In this document: in pieces, positions 40,842-54,562 of the stretch
How the letters are laid out: the number at the start of each line of letters is the position of its first letter
Position numbering within the stretch: position 1 is the first letter of the stretch
From: Balaenoptera acutorostrata
Lineage: Eukaryota > Chordata > Mammalia > Artiodactyla > Balaenopteridae
DNA length: 64,000 bases
Direction: 5' to 3'
Assembly (NCBI RefSeq): GCF_949987535.1
Contig: NW_026646025.1
Span: forward strand, 2,914,001-2,978,000
Program-made: the position numbers and the translations under genes
Notes under the pieces: generated by a model
What the model was told of the DNA's origin: nothing
The model's input: the letters and a program-made list of their open reading frames with translations, nothing else
Databases searched by the model: none

Positions 40842-42419
40842 CATCACAATGCTCCAGAATTCTTGTCATCACAATGTTCCATGACCGTGTCATCACAATG
40901 CTCCAGAATTCTTGTCATCACAATGCTCCAGAATTCTTGTCATCACAATGCTCCATGGCCCTGTTCATCACAATGCTCCAGATTGCTTGTCATCACAAAG
41001 TTCCATGACCGTGTCATCACAATGCACCATGGCCCTTGTCATCACAATGCTCCAGAATTATGGTCATCACTATGTTCCATGACCGTGTCATCACAATGCT
41101 CCATGGCCCTTGTCAACACAATGCTCCAGAATTCTTTTCATCACAATGTTCCATGACCTTGTCATCACAATGCCCCAGAATTCTTGTCATCACAATGTTC
41201 CATGACCGTGTCATCACAATGCTCCATGGCCCTTGTCATCACAATGCTCCAGAATTCTTGTCATCACAAAGTTCCATGACTGTGTCATCACAATGCACCA
41301 TGGCCCTTGTCATCACAATGCTCCAGAATTCTTGTCATCATAATGTTCCATGACCGTGTCATCACAATGCTCCATGGCCCTTGTCATCACAATGCTCCAG
41401 AATTCTTGCCATCACAATGTTCCATGACCGTGTCATCACAATGCTCCATAATTCTTATCATCACAATGTTCCATGACCGTGTCATCACAATGCTCCAGAA
41501 TTCTTGTCATCACAATGCTCCAGAATTCTTGTCATCACAATGTTCCATGACCGTGTCATCACAATGCTCCATGGCCCTGGTCATCACAATGCTCCAGATT
41601 GCTTGTCATCACAAAGTTCCATGACCGTGTCATCACAATGCACCATGGCCCTTGTCATCACAATGCTCCAGAATTCTTGTCATCACAATGTTCCATGACC
41701 GTGTCATCACAATGCTCCATAATTTTTTCATCAAAATGTTCCATGACCGTGTCATCACAATGCTCCAGAATTCTTGTCATCACAATGTTCCATGACCATG
41801 TCATCACAATGCTCCAGAATTTTTGTCATCACAATGCTCCAGAATTCTTGTCATCACAATGTTCCATGACCGTGTCATCACAATGCTCCAGAATTCTTGT
41901 CATCACAATGCTCCAGAATTCTTGTCATCACAATGCTCCATGGCCCTGTTCATCACAATGCTCCAGATTGGTTGTCATCACAAAGTTCCATGACCGTGAC
42001 ATCACAATGCACCATGGCCCTTGTCATCACAATGCTCCAGAATTCTTGTCATCACAATGTTCCATGACCGTGTCATCACAATGCTCCATGGCCCTTGTCA
42101 TCACAATGCTCCAGAATTCTTGTCATCACAATGTTCCATGACCGTGTCATCACAATGCTCCATGGCCCTTGTCAACACAATGCTCCAGAATTCTTGTCAT
42201 CACAGTGTTCCATGACCTTGTCATCACAATGCTCCAGAATTCTTGTCAGCACAATGTTCCATGACCGTGTCATCACAATGCTCCATGGCCCTTGTCATCA
42301 CGATGCTCCAGAATTCTTGTCATCACAATGCTCCATGGCCCTGTTCATCACAATACTCCAGATTGCTTGTCATCACAAAGTTCCATGACCGTGTCATCAC
42401 ATTGCACCATGGCCCTTGT
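40842..42419 (+). repeat. 1,578-bp HOR, copy 2
   Basis: Tandem copy of 39,264-40,841 carrying the same set of rare variants. Private change CACGATGC near 42,302. Similarity to the start of the unit continues for about 65 bp past the end, as expected for unequal exchange in register. Confidence 0.9.
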
Positions 42420-43650
42420 CATCACAATGCTCCAGAATTCTTGTCATCACAATGTTCCATGACCGTGTCATCACAATGCTCCATGGCCCTTGTCATCACA
42501 ATGATCCAGAATTTTTGTCATCACAATGTTCCTTGACCGTGTCATCACAATGCTCCATGGCCCTTGTCAACACAATGCTCCAGAATTCTTGTCATCACAA
42601 TGTTCCATGACCTTGTCATCACAATGCTCCAGAATTCTTGTCATCACAATGTTCCATGACCGTGTCATCACAATGCTCCATGGCCCTTGTCATCACAATG
42701 CTCCAGAATTCTTGTCATCACAATGTTCCATGACCGTGTCATCACAATGCTCCATAATTCTTGTCATCACAATGTTCCATGACCGTGTCATCACAATGCT
42801 CCAGAATTCTTCTCATCACAATGCTCCAGAATTCTTGTCATCACAAAGTTCCATGACCGTGTCATCACAATGCACCATAGCCCTTGTCATCACAATGCTC
42901 CAGAATTCTTGTCATCACAATGTTCCATGACCGTGTCATCACAATGCTCCATGGCCCTGGTCATCACAATGCTCCAGATTGCTTGTCATCACAAAGTTCC
43001 ATGACCCTGTCATCACAATGCACCATGGCCCTTGTCATCACAATGCTCCAGAATTCTTGTCATCACAATGTTCCATGATCGTGTCATCACAATGCTCCAG
43101 AATTCTTGTCATCACAATGTTCCATGACCGTGTCATCACAATGCTCCATGGCCCTTGTCATCACAATGCTCCAGAATTCTTGCCATCACAATGTTCCATG
43201 ACCGTGTCATCACAATGCTCCATAATTCTTATCATCACAATGTTCCATGACCGTGTCATCAGAATGCTCCAGAATTCTTGTCATCACAATGCTCCAGAAT
43301 TCTTGTCATCACAATGTTCCATGACCGTGTCATCACAATGCTCCAGAATTCTTCTCATCACAATGCTCCAGAATTCTTGTCATCACAATGTTCCATGACC
43401 GTGTCATCACAATGCTCCATGGCCCTTGTCAACACAATGCTCCAGAATTCTTGTCATCAGAATGTTCCATGACCTTGTCATCACAATGCTCCAGAATTCT
43501 TGTCATCACAATGTTCCATGACCGTGTCATCACAATGCTCCATGGCCCTTGTCATCACAATGCTCCAGAATTCTTGTCATCACAATGTTCCATGACCGTG
43601 TCATCACAATGCTCCATAATTCTTGTCATCACAATGTTCCATGATCGTGT
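42420..43650 (+). repeat. Linking segment between R2-type and R3-type repeats
   Basis: A run of A-B-C and variant monomers with GATCCAG, TTCCTTGACC (near 42,531), CACCATAGCCC near 42,877, CATCAGAATG near 43,261 and near 43,459, and one D-E-F trimer. Part of it (about 42,880-43,080) matches 44,387-44,581 at 1,503. It has no clear tandem partner of its own and no gene. Confidence 0.7.
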
Positions 43651-45869
43651 CATCACAATGCTCCAGAATTCTTGTCATCACAATGTTCCATGACCGTGTC
43701 ATCACAATGCTCCATGGCCCTTGTCATCACAATGCTCCAGAATTCTTGTCATCACAATGCTCCATGGCCCTGTTCATCACAATACTCCAGATTGCTTGTC
43801 ATCACAAAGTTCCATGACCGTGTCATCACAATGCACCATGGCCCTTGTCATCACAATGCTCCAGAATTCTTGTCATCACAATGTTCCATGACCGTGTCAT
43901 CACAATGCTCCATGGCCCTTGTCATCACAATGATCCAGAATTCTTGTCATCACAATGTTCCATGACCGTGTCATCACAATGCTCCATGGCCCTTGTCAAC
44001 ACAATGCTCCAGAATTCTTGTCATCACAATGTTCCATGACCTTGTCATCACAATGCTCCAGAATTCTTGTCATCACAATGTTCCATGACCGTGTCATCAC
44101 AATGCTCCATGGCCCTTGTCATCACAATGCTCCAGAATTCTTGTCATCACAATGTTCCATGACCGTGTCATCACAATGCTCCATAATTCTTGTCATCACA
44201 ATGTTCCTTGACCGTGTCATCACAATGCTCCAGAATTCTTCTCATCACAATGCTCCAGAATTCTTGTCATCACAATGTTCCATGACCGTGTCATCACAAT
44301 GCTCCATGGCCCTGGTCATCACAATGCTCCAGATTGCTTGTCATCACAAAGTTCCATGACCGTGTCATCACAATGCACTATGGCCCTTGTCATCACAATG
44401 GTCCAGAATTCTTGTCATCACAATGTTCCATGACCGTGTCATCACAATGCTCCATGGCCCTGGTCATCACAATGCTCCAGATTGCTTGTCATCACAAAGT
44501 TCCATGACCCTGTCATCACAATGCACCATGGCCCTTGTCATCACAATGCTCCAGAATTCTTGTCATCACAATGTTCCATGATCGTGTCATCACAATGCTC
44601 CAGAATTCTTGTCATCACAATGTTCGATGACCGTGTCATCACAATGCTCCATGGCCCTTGTCAACACAATGCTCCAGAATTCTTGTCATCACAATGATCC
44701 ATGACCTTGTCATCACAATGCTCCAGAATTCTTGTCATCACAATGTTCCATGACCGTGTCATCACAATGCTCCATGGCCCTTTTCATCACAATGCTCCAG
44801 AATTCTTGTCATCACAATGTTCCATGACCGTGTCATCACAATGCTCCATGGCCCTTGTCATCACAATGCTCCAGAATTCTTGTCATCACAATGTTCCATG
44901 ACCGTGTCATCACAATGCTCCATGGCCATTGTCATCACTCTTCTCCAGAATTCTTGTCATCACAATGTTCCATGTCCGTGTCATCACAATGCTCCAGAAT
45001 TCTTGTCATCACAATGCTCCAGAATTCTTGTCATCACAATGTTCCATGACCGTGTCATCACAATGCTCCATGACCCTGGTCATCACAATGCTCCAGATTG
45101 CTTGTCATCACAAAGTTCCATGACTGTGTCATCACAATGCACCATGGCCCTTGTCATCACAATGCTCCAGAATTCTTGTCATCACAATGTTCCATGACCG
45201 TGTCATCACAATGCTCCATGGCCCTTGTCATCACAATGCTCCAGAATTCTTGCCATCACAATGTTCCATGACCGTGTCATCACAATGCTCCATAATTCTT
45301 ATCATCACAATGTTCCATGACCGTGTCATCACAATGCCCCAGAATTCTTGTCATCACAATGCTCCAGAATTCTTGTCATCACAATGTTCCATGACCGTGT
45401 CATCACAATGCTCCATGGCCCTGGTCATCACAATGCTCCAGATTGCTTGTCATCACAAAGTTCCATGACCGTGTCATCACAATGTACCATGGCCCTTGTC
45501 ATCACAATGCTCCAGAATTCTTGTCATCACAATGTTCCATGACCGTGTCATCACAATGCTCCATAATTCTTCTCATCAAAATGTTCCATGACCGTGTCAT
45601 CACAATGCTCCAGAATTCTTGTCATCACAATGTTCCATGACCATGTCATCACAATGCTCCAGAATTTTTGTCATCACAATGCTCCAGAATTCTTGTCATC
45701 ACAATGTTCCATGACCGTGTCATCACAATGCTCCAGAATTCTTGTCATCACAATGCTCCAGAATTCTTGTCATCACAATGCTCCATGGCCCTGTTCATCA
45801 CAATGCTCCAGATTGCTTGTCATCACAAAGTTCCATGACCGTGTCATCACAATGCACCATGGCCCTTGT
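43651..45869 (+). repeat. 2,219-bp HOR, copy 1
   Basis: Matches 45,870 onward at a shift of 2,219, later 2,145, then 2,071; each step is exactly 74 bp (one trimer). Bases 43,965-45,967 are colinear with 458-2,460. CACTCTTCTCC monomer at 44,933. Private changes include CACTATGG near 44,378, GGTCCAG at 44,401, ATGATCCATG near 44,696, CATGTCCG near 44,974 and GCCCCAG near 45,337. Confidence 0.82.
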
Positions 45870-47940
45870 CATCACAATGCTCCAGAATTCTTGTCATCAC
45901 AATGTTCCATGACCGTGTCATCACAATGCTCCATGGCCCTTGTCATCACAATGCTCCAGAATTCTTCTCATCACAATGCTCCATGGCCCTGTTCATCACA
46001 ATACTCCAGATTGCTTGTCATCACAAAGTTCCATGACCGTGTCATCACAATGCACCATGGCCCTTGTCATCACAATGCTCCAGAATTCTTGTCATCACAA
46101 TGTTCCATGACCGTGTCATCACAATGCTCCATGGCCCTTGTCATCACAATGATCCAGAATTCTTGTCATCACAATGTTCCATGACCGTGTCATCACAATG
46201 CTCCATGGCCCTTGTCAACACAATGCTCCAGAATTCTTGTCATCACAATGTTCCATGACCTTGTCATCACAATGCTCCAGAATTCTTGTCATCACAATGT
46301 TCCATGACCGTGTCATCACAATGCTCCATGGCCCTTGTCATCACAATGCTCCAGAATTCTTGTCATCACAATGTTCCATGACCGTGTCATCACAATGCTC
46401 CATAATTCTTGTCATCACAATGTTCCTTGACCGTGTCATCACAATGCTCCAGAATTCTTCTCATCACAATGCTCCAGAATTCTTGTCATCACAATGTTCC
46501 ATGACCGTGTCATCACAATGCTCCATGGCCCTGGTCATCACAATGCTCCAGATTGCTTGTCATCACAAAGTTCCATGACCGTGTCATCACAATGCACCAT
46601 GGCCCTTGTCATCACAATGCTCCAGAATTCTTGTCATCACAATGTTCCATGACCGTGTCATCACAATGCTCCATGGCCCTGGTCATCACAATGCTCCAGA
46701 TTGCTTGTCATCACAAAGTTCCATGACCCTGTCATCACAATGCACCATGGCCCTTGTCATCACAATGCTCCAGAATTCTTGTCATCACAATGTTCCATGA
46801 TCGTGTCATCACAATGCTCCAGAATTCTTGTCATCACAATGTTCGATGACCGTGTCATCACAATGCTCCATGGCCCTTGTCAACACAATGCTCCAGAATT
46901 CTTGTCATCACAATGTTCCATGACCTTGTCATCACAATGCTCCAGAATTCTTGTCATCACAATGTTCCATGACCGTGTCATCACAATGCTCCATGGCCCT
47001 TGTCATCACAATGCTCCAGAATTCTTGTCATCACAATGTTCCATGACCGTGTCATCACAATGCTCCATGGCCATTGTCATCACTCTTCTCCAGAATTCTT
47101 GTCATCACAATGTTCCATGACCGTGTCATCACAATGCTCCAGAATTCTTGTCATCACAATGCTCCAGAATTCTTGTCATCACAATGTTCCATGACCGTGT
47201 CATCACAATGCTCCATGACCCTGGTCATCACAATGCTCCAGATTGCTTGTCATCACAAAGTTCCATGACTGTGTCATCACAATGCACCATGGCCCTTGTC
47301 ATCACAATGCTCCAGAATTCTTGTCATCACAATGTTCCATGACCGTGTCATCACAATGCTCCATAATTCTTATCATCACAATGTTCCATGACCGTGTCAT
47401 CACAATGCTCCAGAACTCTTGTCATCACAATGCTCCAGAATTCTTGTCATCACAATGTTCCATGACCGTGTCATCACAATGCTCCATGGCCCTGGTCATC
47501 ACAATGCTCCAGATTGCTTGTCATCACAAAGTTCCATGACCGTGTCATCACAATGCACCATGGCCCTTGTCATCACAATGCTCCAGAATTCTTGTCATCA
47601 CAATGTTCCATGACCGTGTCATCACAATGCTCCATAATTCTTTTCATCAAAATGTTCCATGACCGTGTCATCACAATGCTCCAGAATTCTTGTCATCACA
47701 ATGTTCCATGACCATGTCATCACAATGCTCCAGAATTTTTGTCATCACAATGCTCCAGAATTCTTGTCATCACAATGTTCCATGACCGTGTCATCACAAT
47801 GCTCCAGAATTCTTGTCATCACAATGCTCCAGAATTCTTGTCATCACAATGCTCCATGGCCCTGTTAATCACAATGCTCCAGATTGCTTGTCATCACAAA
47901 GTTCCATGACCGTGTCATCACAATGCACCATGGCCCTTGT
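45870..47940 (+). repeat. 2,219-bp HOR, copy 2 (two trimers shorter)
   Basis: Second copy, 2,071 bp long because two separate 74-bp trimers are missing relative to copy 1. CACTCTTCTCC monomer at 47,078. The segment from 45,340 to 47,000 also matches about 3,340-5,000 at a distance of 42,004. A TTAATCACAATG head variant is near 47,867. Confidence 0.8.
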
Positions 47941-48001
47941 CATCACAATGCTCCAGAATTCTTGTCATCACAATGTTCCATGACCGTGTCATCACAATGC
48001 T

Positions 48002-51000
48002 CCATGGCCCTTGTCATCACAATGCTCCAGAATTCTTGTCATCACAATGTTCCATGACCGTGTCATCACAATGCTCCATGGCCCTTGTCAACACAATGCT
48101 CCAGAATTCTTGTCATCACAATGTTCCATGACCTTGTCATCACAATGCTCCAGGATTCTTGTCATCACAATGTTCCATGACCGTGTCATCACAATGCTCC
48201 ATGGCCCTGGTCATCACAATGCTCCAGATTGCTTGTCATCACAAAGTTCCATGACCGTGTCATCACAATGCACCATGGCCCTTGTCATCACAATGCTCCA
48301 GAATTCTTGTCATCACAATGTTCCATGACCGTGTCATCACAATGCTCCATAATTCTTTTCATCAAAATGTTCCATGACCGTGTCATCACAATGTTCCATG
48401 ACCATGTCATCACAATGCTCCAGAATTTTTGTCATCACAATGCTCCAGAATTCTTGTCATCACAATGTTCCATGACCGTGCCATCACAATGCTCCAGAAT
48501 TCTTGTCATCACAATGCTCCAGAATTCTTGTCATCACAATGTTCCATGACCGTGTCATCACAATGCTCCATGGCCCTGGTCATCACAATGCTCCAGATTG
48601 CTTGTCATCACAAAGTTCCATGACCCTGTCATCACAATGCACCATGGCCCTTGTCATCACAATGCTCCAGAATTCTTGTCATCACAATGTTCCATGATCG
48701 TGTCATCACAATGCTCCAGAATTCTTGTCATCACAATTTTCCATGACCGTGTCATCACAATGCTCCATGGCCCTTGTCATCACAATGCTCCAGAATTCTT
48801 GCCATCACAATGTTCCATGACTGTGTCATCACAATGCTCCATAATTCTTATCATCACAATGTTCCATGACCGTGTCATCACAATGCTCCATAATTCTTTT
48901 CATCATAATGTTCCATGACCGTGTCATCACAATGCTCCAGAATTCTTGTCATCACAATGTTCCATGACCATGTCATCACAATGCTCCAGAATTTTTGTCA
49001 TCACAATGCTCCAGAATTCTTGTCATCACAATGTTCCATGACCGTGTCATCACAATGCTCCAGAATTCTTGTCATCACAATGCTCCAGAATTCTTGTCAT
49101 CACAATGCTCCATGGCCCTGTTCATCACAATGCTCCAGATTGCTTGTCATCACAAAGTTCCATGACGGTGTCATCACAATGCACCATGGCCCTTGTCATC
49201 ACAATGCTCCAGAATTCTTGTCATCACAATGTTCCATGACCTTGTCATCACAATGCTCCATGGCCCTTGTCATCACAATGCTCCAGAATTCTTGTCATCA
49301 CAATGCTCCATGGCCCTGTTCATCACAATACTCCAGATTGCTTGTCATCACAAAGTTCCATGACCGTGTCATCACAATGCACCATGGCCCTTGTCATCAC
49401 AATGCTCCAGAATTCTTGTCATCACAATGTTCCATGACCGTGTCATCACAATGCTCCATGGCCCTTGTCATCACAATGATCCAGAATTCTTGTCATCACA
49501 ATGTTCCATGACCGTGTCATCACAATGCTCCATGGCCCTTGTCAACACAATGCTCCAGAATTCTTGTCATCACAATGTTCCATGACCTTGTCATCACAAT
49601 GCTCCAGAATTCTTGTCATCACAATGTTCCATGACCGTGTCATCACAATGCTCCATGGCCCTTGTCATCACAATGCTCCAGAATTCTTGTCATCACAATG
49701 TTCCATGACCGTGTCATCACAATGCTCCATAATTCTTGTCATCACAATGTTCCTTGACCGTGTCATCACAATGCTCCAGAATTTTTCTCATCACAATGCT
49801 CCAGAATTCTTGTCATCACAATGTTCCATGACCGTGTCATCACAATGCTCCATGGCCCTGGTCATCACAATGCTCCAGATTGCTTGTCATCACAAAGTTC
49901 CATGACCGTGTCATCACAATGCACCATGGCCCTTGTCATCACAATGCTCCAGAATTCTTGTCATCACAATGTTCCATGACCGTGTCATCACAATGCTCCA
50001 TGGCCCTGGTCATCACAATGCTCCAGATTGCTTGTCATCACAAAGTTCCATGACCCTGTCATCACAATGCACCATGGCCCTTGTCATCACAATGCTCCAG
50101 AATTCTTGTCATCACAATGTTCCATGATCGTGTCATCACAATGCTCCAGAATTCTTGTCATCACAATGTTCGATGACCGTGTCATCACAATGCTCCATGG
50201 CCCTTGTCAACACAATGCTCCAGAATTCTTGTCATCACAATGTTCCATGACCTTGTCATCACAATGCTCCAGAATTCTTGTCATCACAATGTTCCATGAC
50301 CGTGTCATCACAATGCTCCATGGCCCTTGTCATCACAATGCTCCAGAATTCTTGTCATCACAATGTTCCATGACCGTGTCATCACAATGCTCCAGAATTC
50401 TTGTCATCACAATGCTCCAGAATTCTTGTCATCACAATGCTCCATGGCCCTGTTCATCACAATGCTCCAGATTGCTTGTCATCACAAAGTTCCATGACAG
50501 TGTCATCACAATGCACCATGGCCCTTGTCATCACAATGATCCAGAATTCTTGTCATCACAATGTTCCATGACCGTGTCATCACAATGCTCCATGGCCCTT
50601 GTCATCACAATGCTCCAGAATTCTTGTCAACACAATGTTCCATGACCGTGTCATCACAATGCTCCATGGCCCTTGTCAACACAATGCTCCAGAATTCTTG
50701 TCATCACAATGTTCCATGACCTTGTCATCACAATGCTCCAGAATTCTTGTCATCACAATGTTCCATGACCGTATCATCACAATGCTCCATGGCCCTTGTC
50801 ATCACAATGCTCCAGAATTCTTGTCATCACAAGGCTCCATGGCCCTGTTCATCACAATACTCCAGATTGCTTGTCATCACAAAGTTCCATGACCGTGTCA
50901 TCACAATGCACCATGGCCCTTGTCAACACAATGCTCCAGAATTCTTGTCATCACAATGTTCCATGACCTTGTCATCACAATGCTCCAGAATTCTTGTCAT

Positions 51001-51354
51001 CACAATGCTCCATGGCCCTGTTCATCACAATGCTCCAGATTGCTTGTCATCACAAAGTTCCATGACCGTGTCATCACAATGCTCCATGGCCCTTGTCATC
51101 ACAATGCTCCAGAATTCTTGTCATCACAATGTTCCATGACCGTGTCATCACAATGCTCCATAATTCTTGTCATCACAATGTTCCATGACCGTGTCATCAC
51201 AATGCTCCATGGCCCTTTTCATCACAATGCTCCAGAATTCTTGTCATCACAATGTTCCATGACCGTGTCATCACAATGCTCCATGGCCCTTGTCATCACA
51301 ATGCTCCAGATTGCTTGTCATCACAAAGTTCCATGACCGTGTCATCACAATGCA
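48002..51354 (+). repeat. 3,353-bp HOR, copy 1
   Basis: Repeats at 51,355 with a constant shift of 3,353 bp (about 136 monomers). It is broadly the R3 counterpart of 2,433-5,600. Shared rare variants: GCCAGGATTC-type (CCAGGATTC) near 48,152, GTGCCATCAC near 48,480, ATTTTCC near 48,737, CATCATAATG near 48,902, GACGGTG near 49,165 and GACAGTG near 50,497. It holds a 205-codon repeat-derived open frame at 50,028-50,645. The short gap 47,941-48,001 is one further canonical stretch. Confidence 0.9.
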
Positions 51355-54300
51355 CCATGGCCCTTGTCATCACAATGCTCCAGAATTCTTGTCATCACAA
51401 TGTTCCATGACCGTGTCATCACAATGCTCCATGGCCCTTGTCAACACAATGCTCCAGAATTCTTGTCATCACAATGTTCCATGACCTTGTCATCACAATG
51501 CTCCAGGATTCTTGTCATCACAATGTTCCATGACCGTGTCATCACAATGCTCCATGGCCCTGGTCATCACAATGCTCCAGATTGCTTGTCATCACAAAGT
51601 TCCATGACCGTGTCATCACAATGCACCATGGCCCTTGTCATCACAATGCTCCAGAATTCTTGTCATCACAATGTTCCATGACCGTGTCATCACAATGCTC
51701 CATAATTCTTTTCATCAAAATGTTCCATGACCGTGTCATCACAATGTTCCATGACCATGTCATCACAATGCTCCAGAATTTTTGTCATCACAATGCTCCA
51801 GAATTCTTGTCATCACAATGTTCCATGACCGTGCCATCACAATGCTCCAGAATTCTTGTCATCACAATGCTCCAGAATTCTTGTCATCACAATGTTCCAT
51901 GACCGTGTCATCACAATGCTCCATGGCCCTGGTCATCACAATGCTCCAGATTGCTTGTCATCACAAAGTTCCATGACCCTGTCATCACAATGCACCATGG
52001 CCCTTGTCATCACAATGCTCCAGAATTCTTGTCATCACAATGTTCCATGATCGTGTCATCACAATGCTCCAGAATTCTTGTCATCACAATTTTCCATGAC
52101 CGTGTCATCACAATGCTCCATGGCCCTTGTCATCACAATGCTCCAGAATTCTTGCCATCACAATGTTCCATGACTGTGTCATCACAATGCTCCATAATTC
52201 TTATCATCACAATGTTCCATGACCGTGTCATCACAATGCTCCATAATTCTTTTCATCATAATGTTCCATGACCGTGTCATCACAATGCTCCAGAATTCTT
52301 GTCATCACAATGTTCCATGACCATGTCATCACAATGCTCCAGAATTTTTGTCATCACAATGCTCCAGAATTCTTGTCATCACAATGTTCCATGACCGTGT
52401 CATCACAATGCTCCAGAATTCTTGTCATCACAATGCTCCAGAATTCTTGTCATCACAATGCTCCATGGCCCTGTTCATCACAATGCTCCAGATTGCTTGT
52501 CATCACAAAGTTCCATGACGGTGTCATCACAATGCACCATGGCCCTTGTCATCACAATGCTCCAGAATTCTTGTCATCACAATGTTCCATGACCTTGTCA
52601 TCACAATGCTCCATGGCCCTTGTCATCACAATGCTCCAGAATTCTTGTCATCACAATGCTCCATGGCCCTGTTCATCACAATACTCCAGATTGCTTGTCA
52701 TCACAAAGTTCCATGACCGTGTCATCACAATGCACCATGGCCCTTGTCATCACAATGCTCCAGAATTCTTGTCATCACAATGTTCCATGACCGTGTCATC
52801 ACAATGCTCCATGGCCCTTGTCATCACAATGATCCAGAATTCTTGTCATCACAATGTTCCATGACCGTGTCATCACAATGCTCCATGGCCCTTGTCAACA
52901 CAATGCTCCAGAATTCTTGTCATCACAATGTTCCATGACCTTGTCATCACAATGCTCCAGAATTCTTGTCATCACAATGTTCCATGACCGTGTCATCACA
53001 ATGCTCCATGGCCCTTGTCATCACAATGCTCCAGAATTCTTGTCATCACAATGTTCCATGACCGTGTCATCACAATGCTCCATAATTCTTGTCATCACAA
53101 TGTTCCTTGACCGTGTCATCACAATGCTCCAGAATTTTTCTCATCACAATGCTCCAGAATTCTTGTCATCACAATGTTCCATGACCGTGTCATCACAATG
53201 CTCCATGGCCCTGGTCATCACAATGCTCCAGATTGCTTGTCATCACAAAGTTCCATGACCGTGTCATCACAATGCACCATGGCCCTTGTCATCACAATGC
53301 TCCAGAATTCTTGTCATCACAATGTTCCATGACCGTGTCATCACAATGCTCCATGGCCCTGGTCATCACAATGCTCCAGATTGCTTGTCATCACAAAGTT
53401 CCATGACCCTGTCATCACAATGCACCATGGCCCTTGTCATCACAATGCTCCAGAATTCTTGTCATCACAATGTTCCATGATCGTGTCATCACAATGCTCC
53501 AGAATTCTTGTCATCACAATGTTCGATGACCGTGTCATCACAATGCTCCATGGCCCTTGTCAACACAATGCTCCAGAATTCTTGTCATCACAATGTTCCA
53601 TGACCTTGTCATCACAATGCTCCAGAATTCTTGTCATCACAATGTTCCATGACCGTGTCATCACAATGCTCCATGGCCCTTGTCATCACAATGCTCCAGA
53701 ATTCTTGTCATCACAATGTTCCATGACCGTGTCATCACAATGCTCCAGAATTCTTGTCATCACAATGCTCCAGAATTCTTGTCATCACAATGCTCCATGG
53801 CCCTGTTCATCACAATGCTCCAGATTGCTTGTCATCACAAAGTTCCATGACAGTGTCATCACAATGCACCATGGCCCTTGTCATCACAATGATCCAGAAT
53901 TCTTGTCATCACAATGTTCCATGACCGTGTCATCACAATGCTCCATGGCCCTTGTCATCACAATGCTCCAGAATTCTTGTCAACACAATGTTCCATGACC
54001 GTGTCATCACAATGCTCCATGGCCCTTGTCAACACAATGCTCCAGAATTCTTGTCATCACAATGTTCCATGACCTTGTCATCACAATGCTCCAGAATTCT
54101 TGTCATCACAATGTTCCATGACCGTATCATCACAATGCTCCATGGCCCTTGTCATCACAATGCTCCAGAATTCTTGTCATCACAAGGCTCCATGGCCCTG
54201 TTCATCACAATACTCCAGATTGCTTGTCATCACAAAGTTCCATGACCGTGTCATCACAATGCACCATGGCCCTTGTCAACACAATGCTCCAGAATTCTTG

Positions 54301-54562
54301 TCATCACAATGTTCCATGACCTTGTCATCACAATGCTCCAGAATTCTTGTCATCACAATGCTCCATGGCCCTGTTCATCACAATGCTCCAGATTGCTTGT
54401 CATCACAAAGTTCCATGACCGTGTCATCACAATGCTCCATGGCCCTTGTCATCACAATGCTCCAGAATTCTTGTCATCACAATGTTCCATGACCGTGTCA
54501 TCACAATGCTCCATAATTCTTGTCATCACAATGTTCCATGACCGTGTCATCACAATGCTCCA
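51355..54562 (+). repeat. 3,353-bp HOR, copy 2 (3,208 bp)
   Basis: Follows copy 1 with all of its rare variants and no difference that I noticed by eye. It ends where copy 1 (51,210) has CCATGGCCC and this copy (54,563) has CCAGAATTC. At that point the order changes to match 9.2 kb. Near-identity over 3.2 kb marks this as one of the youngest duplications in the window. Confidence 0.9.
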
